Source: B33-G16 sp964611035 (GTDB taxonomy: Bacteria; Desulfobacterota; DSM-4660; Desulfatiglandales; B25-G16). Taken from it: a stretch of 52,090 nucleotides of DNA. Made by a program: the position numbers and the translations under genes. This document shows, piece after piece, positions 7,647-16,951 of this stretch. Numbering within the stretch: position 1 is the stretch's first letter; every line of letters begins with the position of its first letter. The notes under the pieces were generated by a model. It was not told the DNA's origin. It did no database searches and saw only the letters and a list, made by a program, of their open reading frames with translations. The stretch spans positions 1 through 52,090 of the forward strand of contig CAZSWT010000018.1 of the NCBI GenBank assembly GCA_964611035.1. Direction: 5' to 3'.

Positions 7647-8081
7647 ATGTTTAAGAAAATATTATATCCCACTGATTTTTCAGATGTGTCAAAGAAGGCC
7701 CTGGACTACCTTGCGCAATTAAAGGACGCAGGGACGAAAGAGATCGTAGTTCTCCATGTTATCGATGAGAAGGGGATCGATGCCATTTCCCGATATGGGG
7801 CTGGGAACGCCGAAACAGTGATAAGGGAAATAGAGAAAGAGGCAATGGAGGAGGGAAAGAAGATAGAGAAAAAATTGATGCAAAGCGGTCTTAACGTGAA
7901 AGTGAGAATAGAGAGGGGAGTCCCTCTGAAGGAAATACTAACAGTTGAGGAAGAAGAGAAGGTCTCCGCTATTGTCATCGGTTCCCATGGGAAGACCAAC
8001 CTTGAGGAAATGGTTCTTGGCTCTGTGTCGGAGAAGGTCATACGGCAGTCAAAAAGCCCGGTTCTTGTTATCAAGAGATAG
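7647..8081 (+). CDS. Universal stress protein (UspA family)
   Basis: This 144-aa protein is a single Usp domain. It starts MFKKILYPTDFSDVSKKALD and carries the ATP-binding motif G-x2-G-x9-G-S (GSHGKTNLEEMVLGS, residues 112-126), so an ATP-binding type is expected. Usp proteins are cytoplasmic dimers induced by stress. AAAGGAGG lies 7 bases before the ATG. A decayed paralogue sits at 4849-5073. Confidence 0.95.
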   Translation: MFKKILYPTDFSDVSKKALDYLAQLKDAGTKEIVVLHVIDEKGIDAISRYGAGNAETVIREIEKEAMEEGKKIEKKLMQSGLNVKVRIERGVPLKEILTVEEEEKVSAIVIGSHGKTNLEEMVLGSVSEKVIRQSKSPVLVIKR

Positions 8082-8172
8082 TGCTGTGAGGAAAAACACC
8101 TGGCGCATAATCTCATAGCGCTTTTATGGCATTATAAGTGAGATATCTCGATGAAAAGGATGCTTTCAGGCT

Positions 8173-8715
8173 ATGCAAAGGAAAATTCTTCAAGCTATAA
8201 TCCTGATCCTATTGGCCTGTGTTTGTCTGAGCGGATTCCTGATCGTAAAACATATCCTGAATCTTCCATTCAGGCCTACCAATGATGCCCTTCATAAAAA
8301 CAACTCTGCCTTTACCCTTGATTTTCTTATACCAAGCGGCACGTATATTGATGAAACAGTTACCATCGGTGAGGTAATCAAGATTCGGTTTACCAAGGAA
8401 AAATCACCATACGAAAAGGTACTGCGGGCCATTTTCCATCTGATTCCTCACCGATACCGCTTTTTGGCGAATCTATTCCTGTTTTTATTTTGGTTTCTCT
8501 GTTTCATGACCTTCTTCAGGGTATTTACCTTTATGGATTATGGAAGGTCACTGCGTGGAAGCCTGCTTTTTGGAGGCATAACCTACTATTTTATGCCTGA
8601 TTTTTCACCTGGAAATGGTGACGATATACTCTTTATAGGCATCCCTCTTCTCATTATCTTGCTTCGTATGTATAGTTATAGGCGGAAAGAAAAGAGAAAG
8701 GTGCAGAAGGTATAA
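8173..8715 (+). CDS. Membrane protein of unknown function
   Basis: This 180-aa protein has an N-terminal membrane anchor (about residues 7-27). An extracytoplasmic stretch of about 60 residues follows (to EKSPYEKV), and then two or three hydrophobic helices (about 95-118 and 128-168) ending in a basic tail (YRRKEKRKVQKV). No family was recognised. It sits between uspA and the MFS gene on the same strand. Confidence 0.7.
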   Translation: MQRKILQAIILILLACVCLSGFLIVKHILNLPFRPTNDALHKNNSAFTLDFLIPSGTYIDETVTIGEVIKIRFTKEKSPYEKVLRAIFHLIPHRYRFLANLFLFLFWFLCFMTFFRVFTFMDYGRSLRGSLLFGGITYYFMPDFSPGNGDDILFIGIPLLIILLRMYSYRRKEKRKVQKV

Positions 8716-8743
8716 CAGATCTGATAGTATTTAAATTTTTACA

Positions 8744-10240
8744 ATGAAATTTACCAATAAAGATACATTAACAGAAGCGGAAGTTCAATCCGGTCTCAGG
8801 GCAGTTATAAGGGATGGTTTAGCCAGTCAGGCTATGGTGACATTTACAGGAGGTGTCTTCCTGGTAGCCTTTGCCTTAAAGTTAGGCGCCTCTAACCTGG
8901 TGATCGGGCTGCTGGCCGCTATCCCTCCTTTAGCTAACTTGATTCAGATACCTTCGATTTTTCTGGTTGAAAAAATACGGAAGAGGCGAGCCATTTCTGT
9001 GTATGCATCTGCTTCAAGCAGGATAATGTGGCTATTGATAGCCTTAATGTGCGTGTTTTTGCCTCCTAATGCAGGGTTGATGTTTCTCATCGTAGCGTTA
9101 ACACTACACGCAGCCCTTGGTGCGGTGTCGGCATGCAGCTGGGGCTCCTGGATGCGGGATCTCGTGCCGCAAGACCAATTAGGTTCCTTTTATTCCAGGC
9201 GAATGAGGCTGGCAACCGGATTGGGTATTGTGCTTTATCTTGCTGCGGGATTCTATATTGATCTCGCAAAAAAGCTATTTCCAGGTGTTGAACTGTACGC
9301 CTATTCAACACTATTTTTGGCAGGGTTCCTTGCTGGTATGGGTGGTGTGTTCATCATATCAACCATCCCAGAGCCCCGGATGGCAGCCCACGAAGGGAAG
9401 TCAAGATTTTTTGAACTATTGTTTGTTCCCTTTAAGGATTCAAATTTTAAAAGGCTTATCACGTTCTTGGGTTCCTGGAATTTTGCTGTAAATCTGGCTG
9501 CTCCCTTCTTTACCGTTTATATGCTCAAGAGGTTGCGAATGGATATATCGTTTATTATCGCTTTAACGGTCTTAAGCCAGATAATGAACCTCACATTTTT
9601 AAGGATTTGGGGGAAATTCTCAGACCGTTTCAGCAACAAATCCGTGCTTGCAGTCTGTGGTCCTTTATTCTTGGCTTGCATACTTGCCTGGACTTTTACA
9701 ACCATGCCAGAGAAACATGCGGGAACCATCCCACTTTTAGTAGCCATGCACATCTTTATGGGAATTTCTATAGCGGGAGTAACGCTTGGTTCTGGAAATA
9801 TCGCATTAAAATTGGCACCAAAAGAGCAGGCAACCCCATATCTAGCCGCAAACAGCATTGTTAATTCGTTAGCAGCAGGGATTGGACCTGTTTTAGGGGG
9901 TAAGTTTGCCGACTTTTTTGCCACACGTGAACTTTCTCTGACGCTGAATTGGAGATCTCCAGTAAGAGAACTCGGTTTCAATACATTGAACTTTCAACAT
10001 TGGGATTTCTTCTTTTTCCTGGCGTTTCTGATCGGTTTGTATTCCATCCACAGATTGGCTAAGGTAAAAGAGATTGGAGAGGTTGAAGAGAAGATTGTCA
10101 TCCATGAGCTTGTTTCTGAGATAAGAAGACCAATCCGGAATCTTTCGACTGCTGGTGGACTCCACCAAATGGTTCTGTTTCCATTTTCAGTAATAAAAAA
10201 AGTTTTAGGGCCCAACCATTTCAGAACGAGAGAAAAGTGA
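8744..10240 (+). CDS. Major facilitator superfamily transporter
   Basis: This 498-aa protein has about 12 hydrophobic helices. Between helices 2 and 3 lies the MFS-like loop VEKIRKRRAISVYA, with a central cytoplasmic loop near residues 205-230 (EPRMAAHEGKSRFFELL). C-terminal helices are repeated after FSDRFSNKSVLAVCG, a second motif-A-like loop. Substrate is unknown. The C-terminal tail (about 70 residues after LAKVKEIGEVEEK) is longer than usual and cytoplasmic. No good ribosome binding site precedes the ATG; the 28-bp gap after the previous gene suggests coupled expression. Confidence 0.88.
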   Translation: MKFTNKDTLTEAEVQSGLRAVIRDGLASQAMVTFTGGVFLVAFALKLGASNLVIGLLAAIPPLANLIQIPSIFLVEKIRKRRAISVYASASSRIMWLLIALMCVFLPPNAGLMFLIVALTLHAALGAVSACSWGSWMRDLVPQDQLGSFYSRRMRLATGLGIVLYLAAGFYIDLAKKLFPGVELYAYSTLFLAGFLAGMGGVFIISTIPEPRMAAHEGKSRFFELLFVPFKDSNFKRLITFLGSWNFAVNLAAPFFTVYMLKRLRMDISFIIALTVLSQIMNLTFLRIWGKFSDRFSNKSVLAVCGPLFLACILAWTFTTMPEKHAGTIPLLVAMHIFMGISIAGVTLGSGNIALKLAPKEQATPYLAANSIVNSLAAGIGPVLGGKFADFFATRELSLTLNWRSPVRELGFNTLNFQHWDFFFFLAFLIGLYSIHRLAKVKEIGEVEEKIVIHELVSEIRRPIRNLSTAGGLHQMVLFPFSVIKKVLGPNHFRTREK

Positions 10241-10397
10241 ATCGGCCCATGCACCGGGCAAAGCCACGGATGATGTAAGACATTCTGCCCCATAGCCCAA
10301 GATAAATCCATGGCATTGGAAACCTTGGAGGAGTCACATCTTGTCTTGTGGCTAAATTAGCTTGTTCGAATCTATGCATATTAACAGGAGGTGAATT

Positions 10398-11465
10398 ATG
10401 ATGTTCAGATTCATAAAGAAAATATCAAAAAAGGCTGGCCTTCCCCCGGGAACCCTTGTCCACATCGGGGAGAAGAAGGTTGAGAGGGCAAAGATCACTA
10501 TCATTGACTATGATGAAGCCCAGTTTCAAGAGGAAGAAATAGAAAGGGTTGAGGAATGTTTTCCTTTTAGAGATAAGCCCAATGTCACCTGGATAAACAT
10601 CGATGGTATTCATCAGGTGGCGATTTTAGAGAAACTTGGAAAACACTTTGACCTCCATCCACTCTTATTGGAAGATATTATGCATACGGAACAACGTCCA
10701 AAAATGGAGGATTTCGGAGATTATATCTTTGTCGTTTTAAAAGTGCTCTACTGGGATGAAAAAGACAATGAAATAAAGCCGGAGCAGGTCTGCTTGATTC
10801 TTGGCTCAAATTTCGTCATTTCATTCCAGGAGGGTGCAGGAGATGTGTTTAATCCCATCAGAGAACGAATTAGAAAGGCAAAAGGTCGTATTAGAAAGAT
10901 GAAGGCTGATTATCTGGCATACGCTTTAGTAGATACTATTGTTGATCACTATTTCATCATCATGGAAAAACTTGGAGAAAAGATAGAAGGTATGGAAGAA
11001 GAGCTCGTCACCAATCCAACGCCAGAAACCTTACAGGCGATCCACACATTAAAGAGAGAGTTAATATTTTTACGCAAATCTGTCTGGCCATTAAGAGAGG
11101 CAGTCAATAGCCTGGAAAGAGGAGAATCATCACTGATTTATGAATCTACAGGCATATATTTCAGAGATGTTTACGATCATACCATTCAGGTTATTGACAC
11201 CATAGAAACCTTTAGGGATATGGTCTCTGGAATGCTTGATATTTATCTTTCAAGTATAAGCAATAAAATGAACGAGGTGATGAAGGTGTTAACGATCATT
11301 GCCACCATATTCATTCCCTTAACTTTTGTAGCAGGTCTTTATGGAATGAATTTTAAATATATCCCTGAGCTTGAGTGGCATTGGGGGTATTTCGCTGTTT
11401 TATTTGTAATGGTTACTATAGGCTTCGGGATGGTCATGTATTTCAGGAATAAAAAGTGGTTATAG
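10398..11465 (+). CDS. corA: CorA-type Mg2+/Co2+ transporter
   Basis: This 355-aa protein has the CorA layout: a large cytoplasmic N-terminal funnel, a long helix (about 240-290), and two C-terminal membrane helices. The signature YGMN at residues 315-318 closes the first of these, and the channel loop ELEWHWGY follows. CorA forms a pentameric inner-membrane channel for divalent cations. AGGAGGTGAATT precedes the ATG; a second ATG follows directly. The next gene starts 12 bp downstream. Confidence 0.95.
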   Translation: MMFRFIKKISKKAGLPPGTLVHIGEKKVERAKITIIDYDEAQFQEEEIERVEECFPFRDKPNVTWINIDGIHQVAILEKLGKHFDLHPLLLEDIMHTEQRPKMEDFGDYIFVVLKVLYWDEKDNEIKPEQVCLILGSNFVISFQEGAGDVFNPIRERIRKAKGRIRKMKADYLAYALVDTIVDHYFIIMEKLGEKIEGMEEELVTNPTPETLQAIHTLKRELIFLRKSVWPLREAVNSLERGESSLIYESTGIYFRDVYDHTIQVIDTIETFRDMVSGMLDIYLSSISNKMNEVMKVLTIIATIFIPLTFVAGLYGMNFKYIPELEWHWGYFAVLFVMVTIGFGMVMYFRNKKWL

Positions 11466-11477
11466 GAGGTGGGTACT

Positions 11478-12161
11478 ATGGGTGGTTTATATTTTCTATT
11501 GCCCACGTTGCTTGTGATCTTCATCTCTTTTCTCGTAATACGAGCTGCCGCTGTTGCCTTGATGATGACAGGAATGGATGAGAAAAAGGCAAAGTTTCAG
11601 GCGCTATCCGCTTTCTCAGGAACGGGATTTACCACAAAGGAAGCAGAATCTGTCATCAATAATCCCAAAAGGAGGCGGATTGTCACGTGGCTCATGATTA
11701 TGGGTAACGCAGGGATTGTTACAGTTATTGTAACGGCTACATCCTCCCTTGTCACCAGCAAAGGCTATCAACTGTCCCTTGATATTTTGCTCCTGCTTGG
11801 GGGGATATTTTTGATCTACAAGATCGTAACGCACAAGGGATTCGCAAGAAGATGGGAGAGCTTCATTGAGGACAATTTCGTCAAATCCCGCACTTTTGAG
11901 GAAGGCGTGACAGAAGACCTATTGCATCTCATCGAGGGTTATGGCCTTGTTCGTGTAATGGTAACGGGAAACTCACACCTTATTGGTAATTCTATTGCAA
12001 AGCAAAAATTAACCGAAAAAGAATTATTGGTTTTAGGTATCGAACGGGAAAAAAATTGGATCCCTATTCCAAAACCAAAGGAAACAATACAGGATGGCGA
12101 TAAACTTATTGTATATGGTTCTCTTAATGTTTTGAAGGGAGTTTTCAGTGAGCAGAAATGA
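11478..12161 (+). CDS. Membrane protein with C-terminal TrkA-C (RCK_C) domain
   Basis: This 227-aa protein has an N-terminal helix (2-24), a loop with the motif ALSAFSGTGFTTKEAE, and two further helices (about 67-85 and 95-115). A cytoplasmic C-terminal domain (about 140-227) ends in GDKLIVYGSLNVLKGVF, typical of TrkA-C ligand-binding domains. A role in ion-flux control is inferred. SGTGFTT resembles but is not proof of a K+ filter. The ATG at 11478 follows AGGAGGT by 7 bases. It overlaps the corA transcription unit. Confidence 0.8.
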   Translation: MGGLYFLLPTLLVIFISFLVIRAAAVALMMTGMDEKKAKFQALSAFSGTGFTTKEAESVINNPKRRRIVTWLMIMGNAGIVTVIVTATSSLVTSKGYQLSLDILLLLGGIFLIYKIVTHKGFARRWESFIEDNFVKSRTFEEGVTEDLLHLIEGYGLVRVMVTGNSHLIGNSIAKQKLTEKELLVLGIEREKNWIPIPKPKETIQDGDKLIVYGSLNVLKGVFSEQK

Positions 12162-12627
12162 CAACAAAATTATAAGTACCTGGAACTGTGAGAAGCAAAC
12201 CCGCCGTACTTTTAGCGCATAAAGCCCAGACCACTGCCCAAAGCCACAGGTCCACCGAAGGGCAAAAAATACCATCTTGACGACTCGCCCTCCCAGCTCC
12301 CGAGACTTTACCCGGCACAGGCGTGGCCTGTCCGCCCTCCTTTTGGCGGGCTTGCTCACCTCTGGTGGGCCTATCCTGGCTGATTTTATCATGGGTCTCT
12401 GAATTATAGCGAATTCAGGGTAGGAGTATACCCTCTTTTCGCCAGATTGCACCCCGTCCGCGAATAAATGGACTCAGCGATACCTTCCACCGCATGTCAC
12501 TCCCCTACCCCCTCGCTCCGTTTTCTGCTGAAAGGGGACAACCACCACATCATAGGCCACCTTTTCCATTGACACACAAGGCACAATTGCCTATACGTCG
12601 ACCCACAAAAGGGAGTTTTTATCACTT
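12162..12627. other. Intergenic region between convergent gene blocks, with repeat copy 2
   Basis: No gene is visible. The stretch holds GC-rich hairpins (for example CCGCC-TCCTTTT-GGCGG near 12341-12357 and CTGAATT/AATTCAG near 12400). It also holds the second copy (12542-12625) of the ~84-bp dispersed repeat seen at 5879-5962. It separates the + strand stress block from the minus strand HAD-GTPase genes. Confidence 0.5.
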
Positions 12628-13230
12628 TTAATTGGGAGAGAAGACAATAGGCAGTAATTCTCTAAGATGATTTATTCGATAATCCGGTTCAGGGTGCGGA
12701 GGGATTACACTGGTAGTATCATGAACAATCAAAACGGTCCTGGACCCTGCAGCATGTCCTGCAATAATATCAAGGGAAAAGTCCCCAACCAACAATAACT
12801 CCTCGGGCACAATGCCCATCTTTTGTGCTGCAATTACTACACCAGCAGGGTCAGGTTTTGGTGTGCCATCATCCCTCGTAAGAATAATAGCAAAATCATC
12901 TGCCGTGACATGATCAAAGTTATTAAGGGCAAGTAATACTGCATTAAGAGAATTTCTGGTAATAATACCTAAAGGTAAGTCTTTCTTTTTAAGTTCCCTT
13001 ATTACACCCTCTGCACCCTGGGCTGGAAAAGATATCCTCGCAGCTTTCTCCTCATGCCTATCTAAAAGGCTATAGGCCTTTTGCTGCTCATTGTTATCAA
13101 GGGATTCGATGAATTCAAGGATTGGCACCTCCGGCGGACACCCCAAAGATGCCCTGATCTCAAGAAAATTTATTACCCCTGGAATAGTAAGTGTCCCATC
13201 AAAATCAAACAGGATACCTTTTATAATCAT
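12628..13230 (-). CDS. HAD-superfamily phosphatase (phosphoglycolate-phosphatase-like)
   Basis: This 200-aa protein has all four HAD motifs: nucleophile DFDGT (D9, D11), GIITRNS (motif II), PKPDP (motif III Lys) and LLVGDFSLDI (motif IV acid pair). A helical cap domain (about 15-85) is inserted after motif I, as in subclass I phosphatases. It hydrolyses small phosphate esters; substrate unknown. It is the last gene of the minus strand series that begins with the MBL hydrolase or the methyltransferase. Confidence 0.9.
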   Translation of the reverse strand: MIIKGILFDFDGTLTIPGVINFLEIRASLGCPPEVPILEFIESLDNNEQQKAYSLLDRHEEKAARISFPAQGAEGVIRELKKKDLPLGIITRNSLNAVLLALNNFDHVTADDFAIILTRDDGTPKPDPAGVVIAAQKMGIVPEELLLVGDFSLDIIAGHAAGSRTVLIVHDTTSVIPPHPEPDYRINHLRELLPIVFSPN

Positions 13231-13266
13231 AATAAATTCTCCTGACCAAAACAGCAGTTATGGCGC

Positions 13267-14253
13267 CTATAGCTGGACCTCGACAACATCACCATCCTGG
13301 AGAATATGGCCTCTTTGAACCATCTGACCATCGTAGACATTTTTCCTCCATATTCTGGCATATTTGAGTTTTTCTAAAAAATCCTTGTGAATTTTTGCAG
13401 CAAGATCTTCTATCTTAGATCCTTTTTTCAATACAAAAGGGGTACCGAGATCTGGCTCTTTGCCAGGAGTTTTGGTATATACCCGTAGGATTTCTAACGT
13501 GTCGAATAGGGTTTGTTTTAATACATCAAAATTATAGCCGGTCTTTGCTGATACTTTGACCAGAGGCCAATCATCCTCTAAGAGAGATTTGAATATCTCA
13601 AAATTTTCATCTATCAAGTGTTCATCATTTTTATTTGCAACTACCAAGAAGGGCAAGAAAGTCCATCCAGCTTTATCTTCATAAAGATTGGATAGTCTGA
13701 GAGGGGCTATTCTGTGTTCTTCAAGAAAAGAAATAGTTTTTTCCAATTGCTGTCCCGGATCTGTTTGCACATCTACTACAACAAGAAGCATATCTGACCT
13801 CCGGATAATATCAAAAAGCCATGGTTCTGTATGCTCTTTACTTATCGGAGGTGTATCAATGAGTTGAATCTGTATGTCTTCAAAATACATCATACCCGGA
13901 GTAGGCTTCCAGGTAGAATGAGGAAACTCTGCTACCTGCGGATCTGCATTTGTAAGGGCTGCAACTAATGAGGATTTCCCAACGTTCGGTTCACCAATGA
14001 GAACAACCTGTCCTACCCCTTCCTTCTCAATCTTATAGCCCCTACCTCGCCTCCCCAATTTCTTTTTTGCTTGTTGTTTGGATTTCAGTTTGGAAATGCG
14101 ACGTCTCAGGTCAGCCTTGAGTTTATCCGTACCCTTATGTTTGGGCATAATAGCGAGCATCTCTTCAAGGGCATCCATCCCCTCTGCCGGGGTTTTGGCC
14201 TCCCTGTATCGATTTTCAGCCTTAAAATAGGCTGGCGGTAGATTAGCAGGCAA
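13267..14253 (-). CDS. DRG/Obg-like GTPase with C-terminal TGS domain
   Basis: This 328-aa protein has a helical N-terminus (1-75, basic), the P-loop GEPNVGKSS at 87-95, the G3 motif DTPP at 133-136, and a G4 motif NKND. A TGS domain (about 255-328) ends GHILQDGDVVEVQL. The order helix-GTPase-TGS without an Obg glycine-rich fold matches DRG-like GTPases, which act on ribosomes or RNA. The start is TTG, read from AGAGG about 9 bases upstream. It is 3 bp downstream of the methyltransferase gene, so the two are cotranscribed. Confidence 0.9.
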   Translation of the reverse strand: MPANLPPAYFKAENRYREAKTPAEGMDALEEMLAIMPKHKGTDKLKADLRRRISKLKSKQQAKKKLGRRGRGYKIEKEGVGQVVLIGEPNVGKSSLVAALTNADPQVAEFPHSTWKPTPGMMYFEDIQIQLIDTPPISKEHTEPWLFDIIRRSDMLLVVVDVQTDPGQQLEKTISFLEEHRIAPLRLSNLYEDKAGWTFLPFLVVANKNDEHLIDENFEIFKSLLEDDWPLVKVSAKTGYNFDVLKQTLFDTLEILRVYTKTPGKEPDLGTPFVLKKGSKIEDLAAKIHKDFLEKLKYARIWRKNVYDGQMVQRGHILQDGDVVEVQL

Positions 14254-14256
14254 TTT

Positions 14257-14895
14257 CTACGTACCTCTCCCTCTACAGATCATAACCTTTGATCTGCCAG
14301 TGGGTGTAGACATTTTTTCAACGGATCTAAAATATCTCCTCAAAAGCTCTCTTTCATGCCTTACAATCTCAAGGGCCTTCCTTGGGCCCATGGACAGTAA
14401 ACGAAGATAAAAAAGCATTCTCACAAAAAAGTTCTTAGGAACATCGTGTTCCATCATAAGAAAAGGGCTACCAGGCTTTAGAACCCTCCCTATCTCCTGC
14501 AAGCAATTATTCTGTGTTTTCCCCTTCAGCTCATAAAAGGCATGGGAACAGGTTACCGCGTTAAAAACCTCTTTCTTGAATGGCAAATACGCTACATCAG
14601 CCAATACTAAGAAGATACTGTCATCATCGGATATCTTTGATCTCCCTGCCTTAAGCATACCAATGGAAAAATCTACCCCTACTACGAGACCTTGTTTTTG
14701 AACCTTTTCTTTTAGGGGGATTAGGGCCGATCCTGTGCCAGTACAGATGTCCAACGCCTTATCCCCTTTTTCAAGTCCTGTTTTATCTGCTAAAAAATAT
14801 CGTAAGCTTAAAGCTCTGTCAGTAGAATGAAGGGCAACGAACCGGTCATAGATGCGGGAAAAATAATCATAATATTTCTGTCGAAATCTTTTCAT
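14257..14895 (-). CDS. Class I SAM-dependent methyltransferase
   Basis: This 212-aa protein has motif I ALDICTGTGS (47-56), acidic motif II VVGVDFS, and motif post-I VLADVAYLPF with HAFYEL. The layout resembles UbiE/COQ5-type and other small-molecule methyltransferases. The substrate is not evident. It precedes the DRG-like GTPase by 3 bp on the same strand. Confidence 0.88.
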   Translation of the reverse strand: MKRFRQKYYDYFSRIYDRFVALHSTDRALSLRYFLADKTGLEKGDKALDICTGTGSALIPLKEKVQKQGLVVGVDFSIGMLKAGRSKISDDDSIFLVLADVAYLPFKKEVFNAVTCSHAFYELKGKTQNNCLQEIGRVLKPGSPFLMMEHDVPKNFFVRMLFYLRLLSMGPRKALEIVRHERELLRRYFRSVEKMSTPTGRSKVMICRGRGT

Positions 14896-14898
14896 AGT

Positions 14899-15016
14899 AG
14901 TGTCTGTTGTCCATTGCAGGTAGTCCGTTGGTATAAAATATTTGGTTTTTTATATGTGATACTGTTTCTGTGCTATTCTTCACAACAGACAACTGACAAC
15001 ATTCAACGGACAATAT
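14899..15016. repeat. Intergenic imperfect repeat of TGTCTGTTGTC units
   Basis: The gap between the methyltransferase and MBL genes holds TGTCTGTTGT near 14900 and its inverted copy ACAACAGACA near 14981. The related word ACTGACAAC and the CAACGGACAAT stretch follow. Arms of about 10 bp lie roughly 70 bp apart. It could form a long stem in the transcript. No gene is visible. Confidence 0.4.
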
Positions 15017-15018
15017 GT

Positions 15019-15744
15019 TTATGTAAGATACGGTGCCCACTGTTTGGCTGTCTCTGCTATGTACCCAGCGGGAAGTTCTGTAACGATCCGGTTATGACCG
15101 GGCAAAAGGATATTCACGTCAAGTTTGGCAAGTTGTAATAGGGAATTTTTTAGCTCCGAACCATTTGCTCCATGTAGATCAAAACGACCAATAGCATAAT
15201 CAGCATACACTACATCACCAGGGATGAGGATTTTCTCCATCCGATTGTAGAGACCTATGCTGCCAGGGGAATGTCCGGGGATGTGTAACACCTCCCATGT
15301 CATTCCACCAATATCCAGGCTTTCGCCACCCTGAAGTCTTCTGTCAACATAGAATGTAAAGGCACCTGGTTTAAGGCTATATTGCATCATACACATATTT
15401 TGAAACATTTCCATGCCGTAGACAGTTCTCTCATCGCCCTTCTCCAGAGGATCTGCCTCTGTATCATGCACCCATAGTTCTGCCCAGGGAATCTGTTCTC
15501 TAATTTCAGCAAGACAGCCTATATGATCTAAGTGGGTATGGGTCATGATAATCCTCGCAATTGCCTTAAGCTCGATTCCCATATTCAGTATAGACTGTAT
15601 CTTGTAACTTCCTTTGCCCATAAGCCCTGCGTCAATAATTGAAAGATCCTGGGAGTCTGGCTTTCCCACCACATATATATGGGAGTCTGGAATCATTTCG
15701 TCCTGCCCTTGAATGAAATATACTCCTTCGGTTACCTGAGTCAT
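15019..15744 (-). CDS. Metallo-beta-lactamase-fold hydrolase
   Basis: This 241-aa protein has the binuclear metal motif THTHLDH at 68-74. It also has HIPGHSPGS (the next His ligand), the bridging Asp in LIPGDVVY, and the last His in LLPGHNRIV. This set is typical of glyoxalase II/flavoprotein-like MBL hydrolases. The substrate (thioester, lactone or other) cannot be read from sequence. AGGAGTGATCA precedes the ATG. It leads the minus strand genes. Confidence 0.92.
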   Translation of the reverse strand: MTQVTEGVYFIQGQDEMIPDSHIYVVGKPDSQDLSIIDAGLMGKGSYKIQSILNMGIELKAIARIIMTHTHLDHIGCLAEIREQIPWAELWVHDTEADPLEKGDERTVYGMEMFQNMCMMQYSLKPGAFTFYVDRRLQGGESLDIGGMTWEVLHIPGHSPGSIGLYNRMEKILIPGDVVYADYAIGRFDLHGANGSELKNSLLQLAKLDVNILLPGHNRIVTELPAGYIAETAKQWAPYLT

Positions 15745-15935
15745 TGATCACTCCTTAGCTATTTCTAAAATGGTCCTTCAAATTTTCACGTTGAAACATA
15801 ACCTGTTAGAATTATTTAGTAAAGCCTATTTATCCCTCACACCAGTATGGTGTTTCCCGTTTACAGAGCAGGCAGAAGTCTCTGAGAGGTTGAACGATTG
15901 GAGAGAGCGGACGTGAGTATAAAGTTGAGGATTAA

Positions 15936-16709
15936 TCATATTTCGAATTCAGCTACAATAAAGGTATGATCTGATGGCTTCTCTAATTTTCTTGAAGCAA
16001 CATCAATCCATGTCCTTTTTGATTTTTCTGCCAGGCTTGGTGTGGCCCAGATATGATCGATCCTCCACCCAAGACCGCGGCGCACCGCATAAGGAATTCT
16101 GTAGTCCCAGAAGGTATAGGCCTTTTCATCAGGGTGGTGCATGCGAAAGACATCAACAAATCCCCATGCCTTAACACGTGAGAGAGCCTTGTGTTCATCA
16201 GGATGAAACCCGATACTCCCTAAAAGGCCTTTTGGGTTATATACATCTATTGGTTCTGGAGCCACATTAAAATCCCCCACCCATAAAAGAGGCTCACTCG
16301 ATTGAAAGTGATGTAAAAAATAAGCATGAAGACGTTGAAACCACTTAAGTTTATACGCAAATTTCTCTGAATCGGGTGCGGTTCCCTGAGGCACGTAGGT
16401 ATTTATAATGGGTATATCCTTGATATAGGCAGTTATCATTCTTGGCTCTTCTGCTTCATCTCCATCGCCAAACCCAAAGGATACTTTTCTTGGTGGTCTT
16501 TTGCTCAGTATGGCAACCCCATTATAAGACTTTTGTCCCCAAAAGGTGCAATGGTAGGCTAAATCCTCAAAGGTCTCTCTGGGGAAATCCTTATCCTGCA
16601 CCTTTGTCTCCTGGATACATAACACATCTGGTTTCTCCCTTTCTAACCATTGCGTTATAATAGAGAGCCGGGCCCTTATTCCGTTGGTATTAAAGCTGGC
16701 AATTTTCAT
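15936..16709 (-). CDS. xthA: Exodeoxyribonuclease III (AP endonuclease)
   Basis: This 257-aa protein is a full-length exonuclease III/APE1-type nuclease of base excision repair. It starts MKIASFNTNGIRARL, and has CIQETK (catalytic Glu), WVGDFNVAP (Asp/Asn pair) and the terminal SDHTFIVAEF (Asp-His). It cleaves 5' of abasic sites and has 3'-5' exonuclease and phosphatase activity in the family. It stands alone between the MBL gene and a terminator-like hairpin at 16739-16762. Confidence 0.95.
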   Translation of the reverse strand: MKIASFNTNGIRARLSIITQWLEREKPDVLCIQETKVQDKDFPRETFEDLAYHCTFWGQKSYNGVAILSKRPPRKVSFGFGDGDEAEEPRMITAYIKDIPIINTYVPQGTAPDSEKFAYKLKWFQRLHAYFLHHFQSSEPLLWVGDFNVAPEPIDVYNPKGLLGSIGFHPDEHKALSRVKAWGFVDVFRMHHPDEKAYTFWDYRIPYAVRRGLGWRIDHIWATPSLAEKSKRTWIDVASRKLEKPSDHTFIVAEFEI

Positions 16710-16738
16710 CTTCTTAAATAGTATTCAAATATCATAAC

Positions 16739-16762
16739 AAAAAGGTGATATGGTGCCTTTTT
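16739..16762 (-). terminator. Probable intrinsic terminator downstream of the threonine-synthase-like gene
   Basis: AAAAAGG at 16739-16745 pairs with CCTTTTT at 16756-16762 around a 10-base loop, followed on either strand by a T-run. It lies between the minus strand thrC-like gene (ending 16952) and the xthA start (16709), so it can end the ridA-thrC transcript. The stem is AT-rich and weak. Confidence 0.5.
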
Positions 16763-16951
16763 TTATCATAAATATAGAACAAAATACATATCTTGAAACA
16801 CATTTTTTGAAGATTTAACATCCTAATCTCATGGGACATTGAGCATTCTCCTTTTACAATAAAGAGCCCACAGCCATACTGCCTACTGCTGGAGATCACC
16901 TATCCCCTGCAGACGAATCAGCTGTAAAAACTATTGTCACTACTTGCTGTA

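Noticed and set aside
14827..15138. 103-aa + strand open frame
   Set aside because: It lies antisense across the ends of two clear minus strand genes and a repeat; no sign of a real protein.
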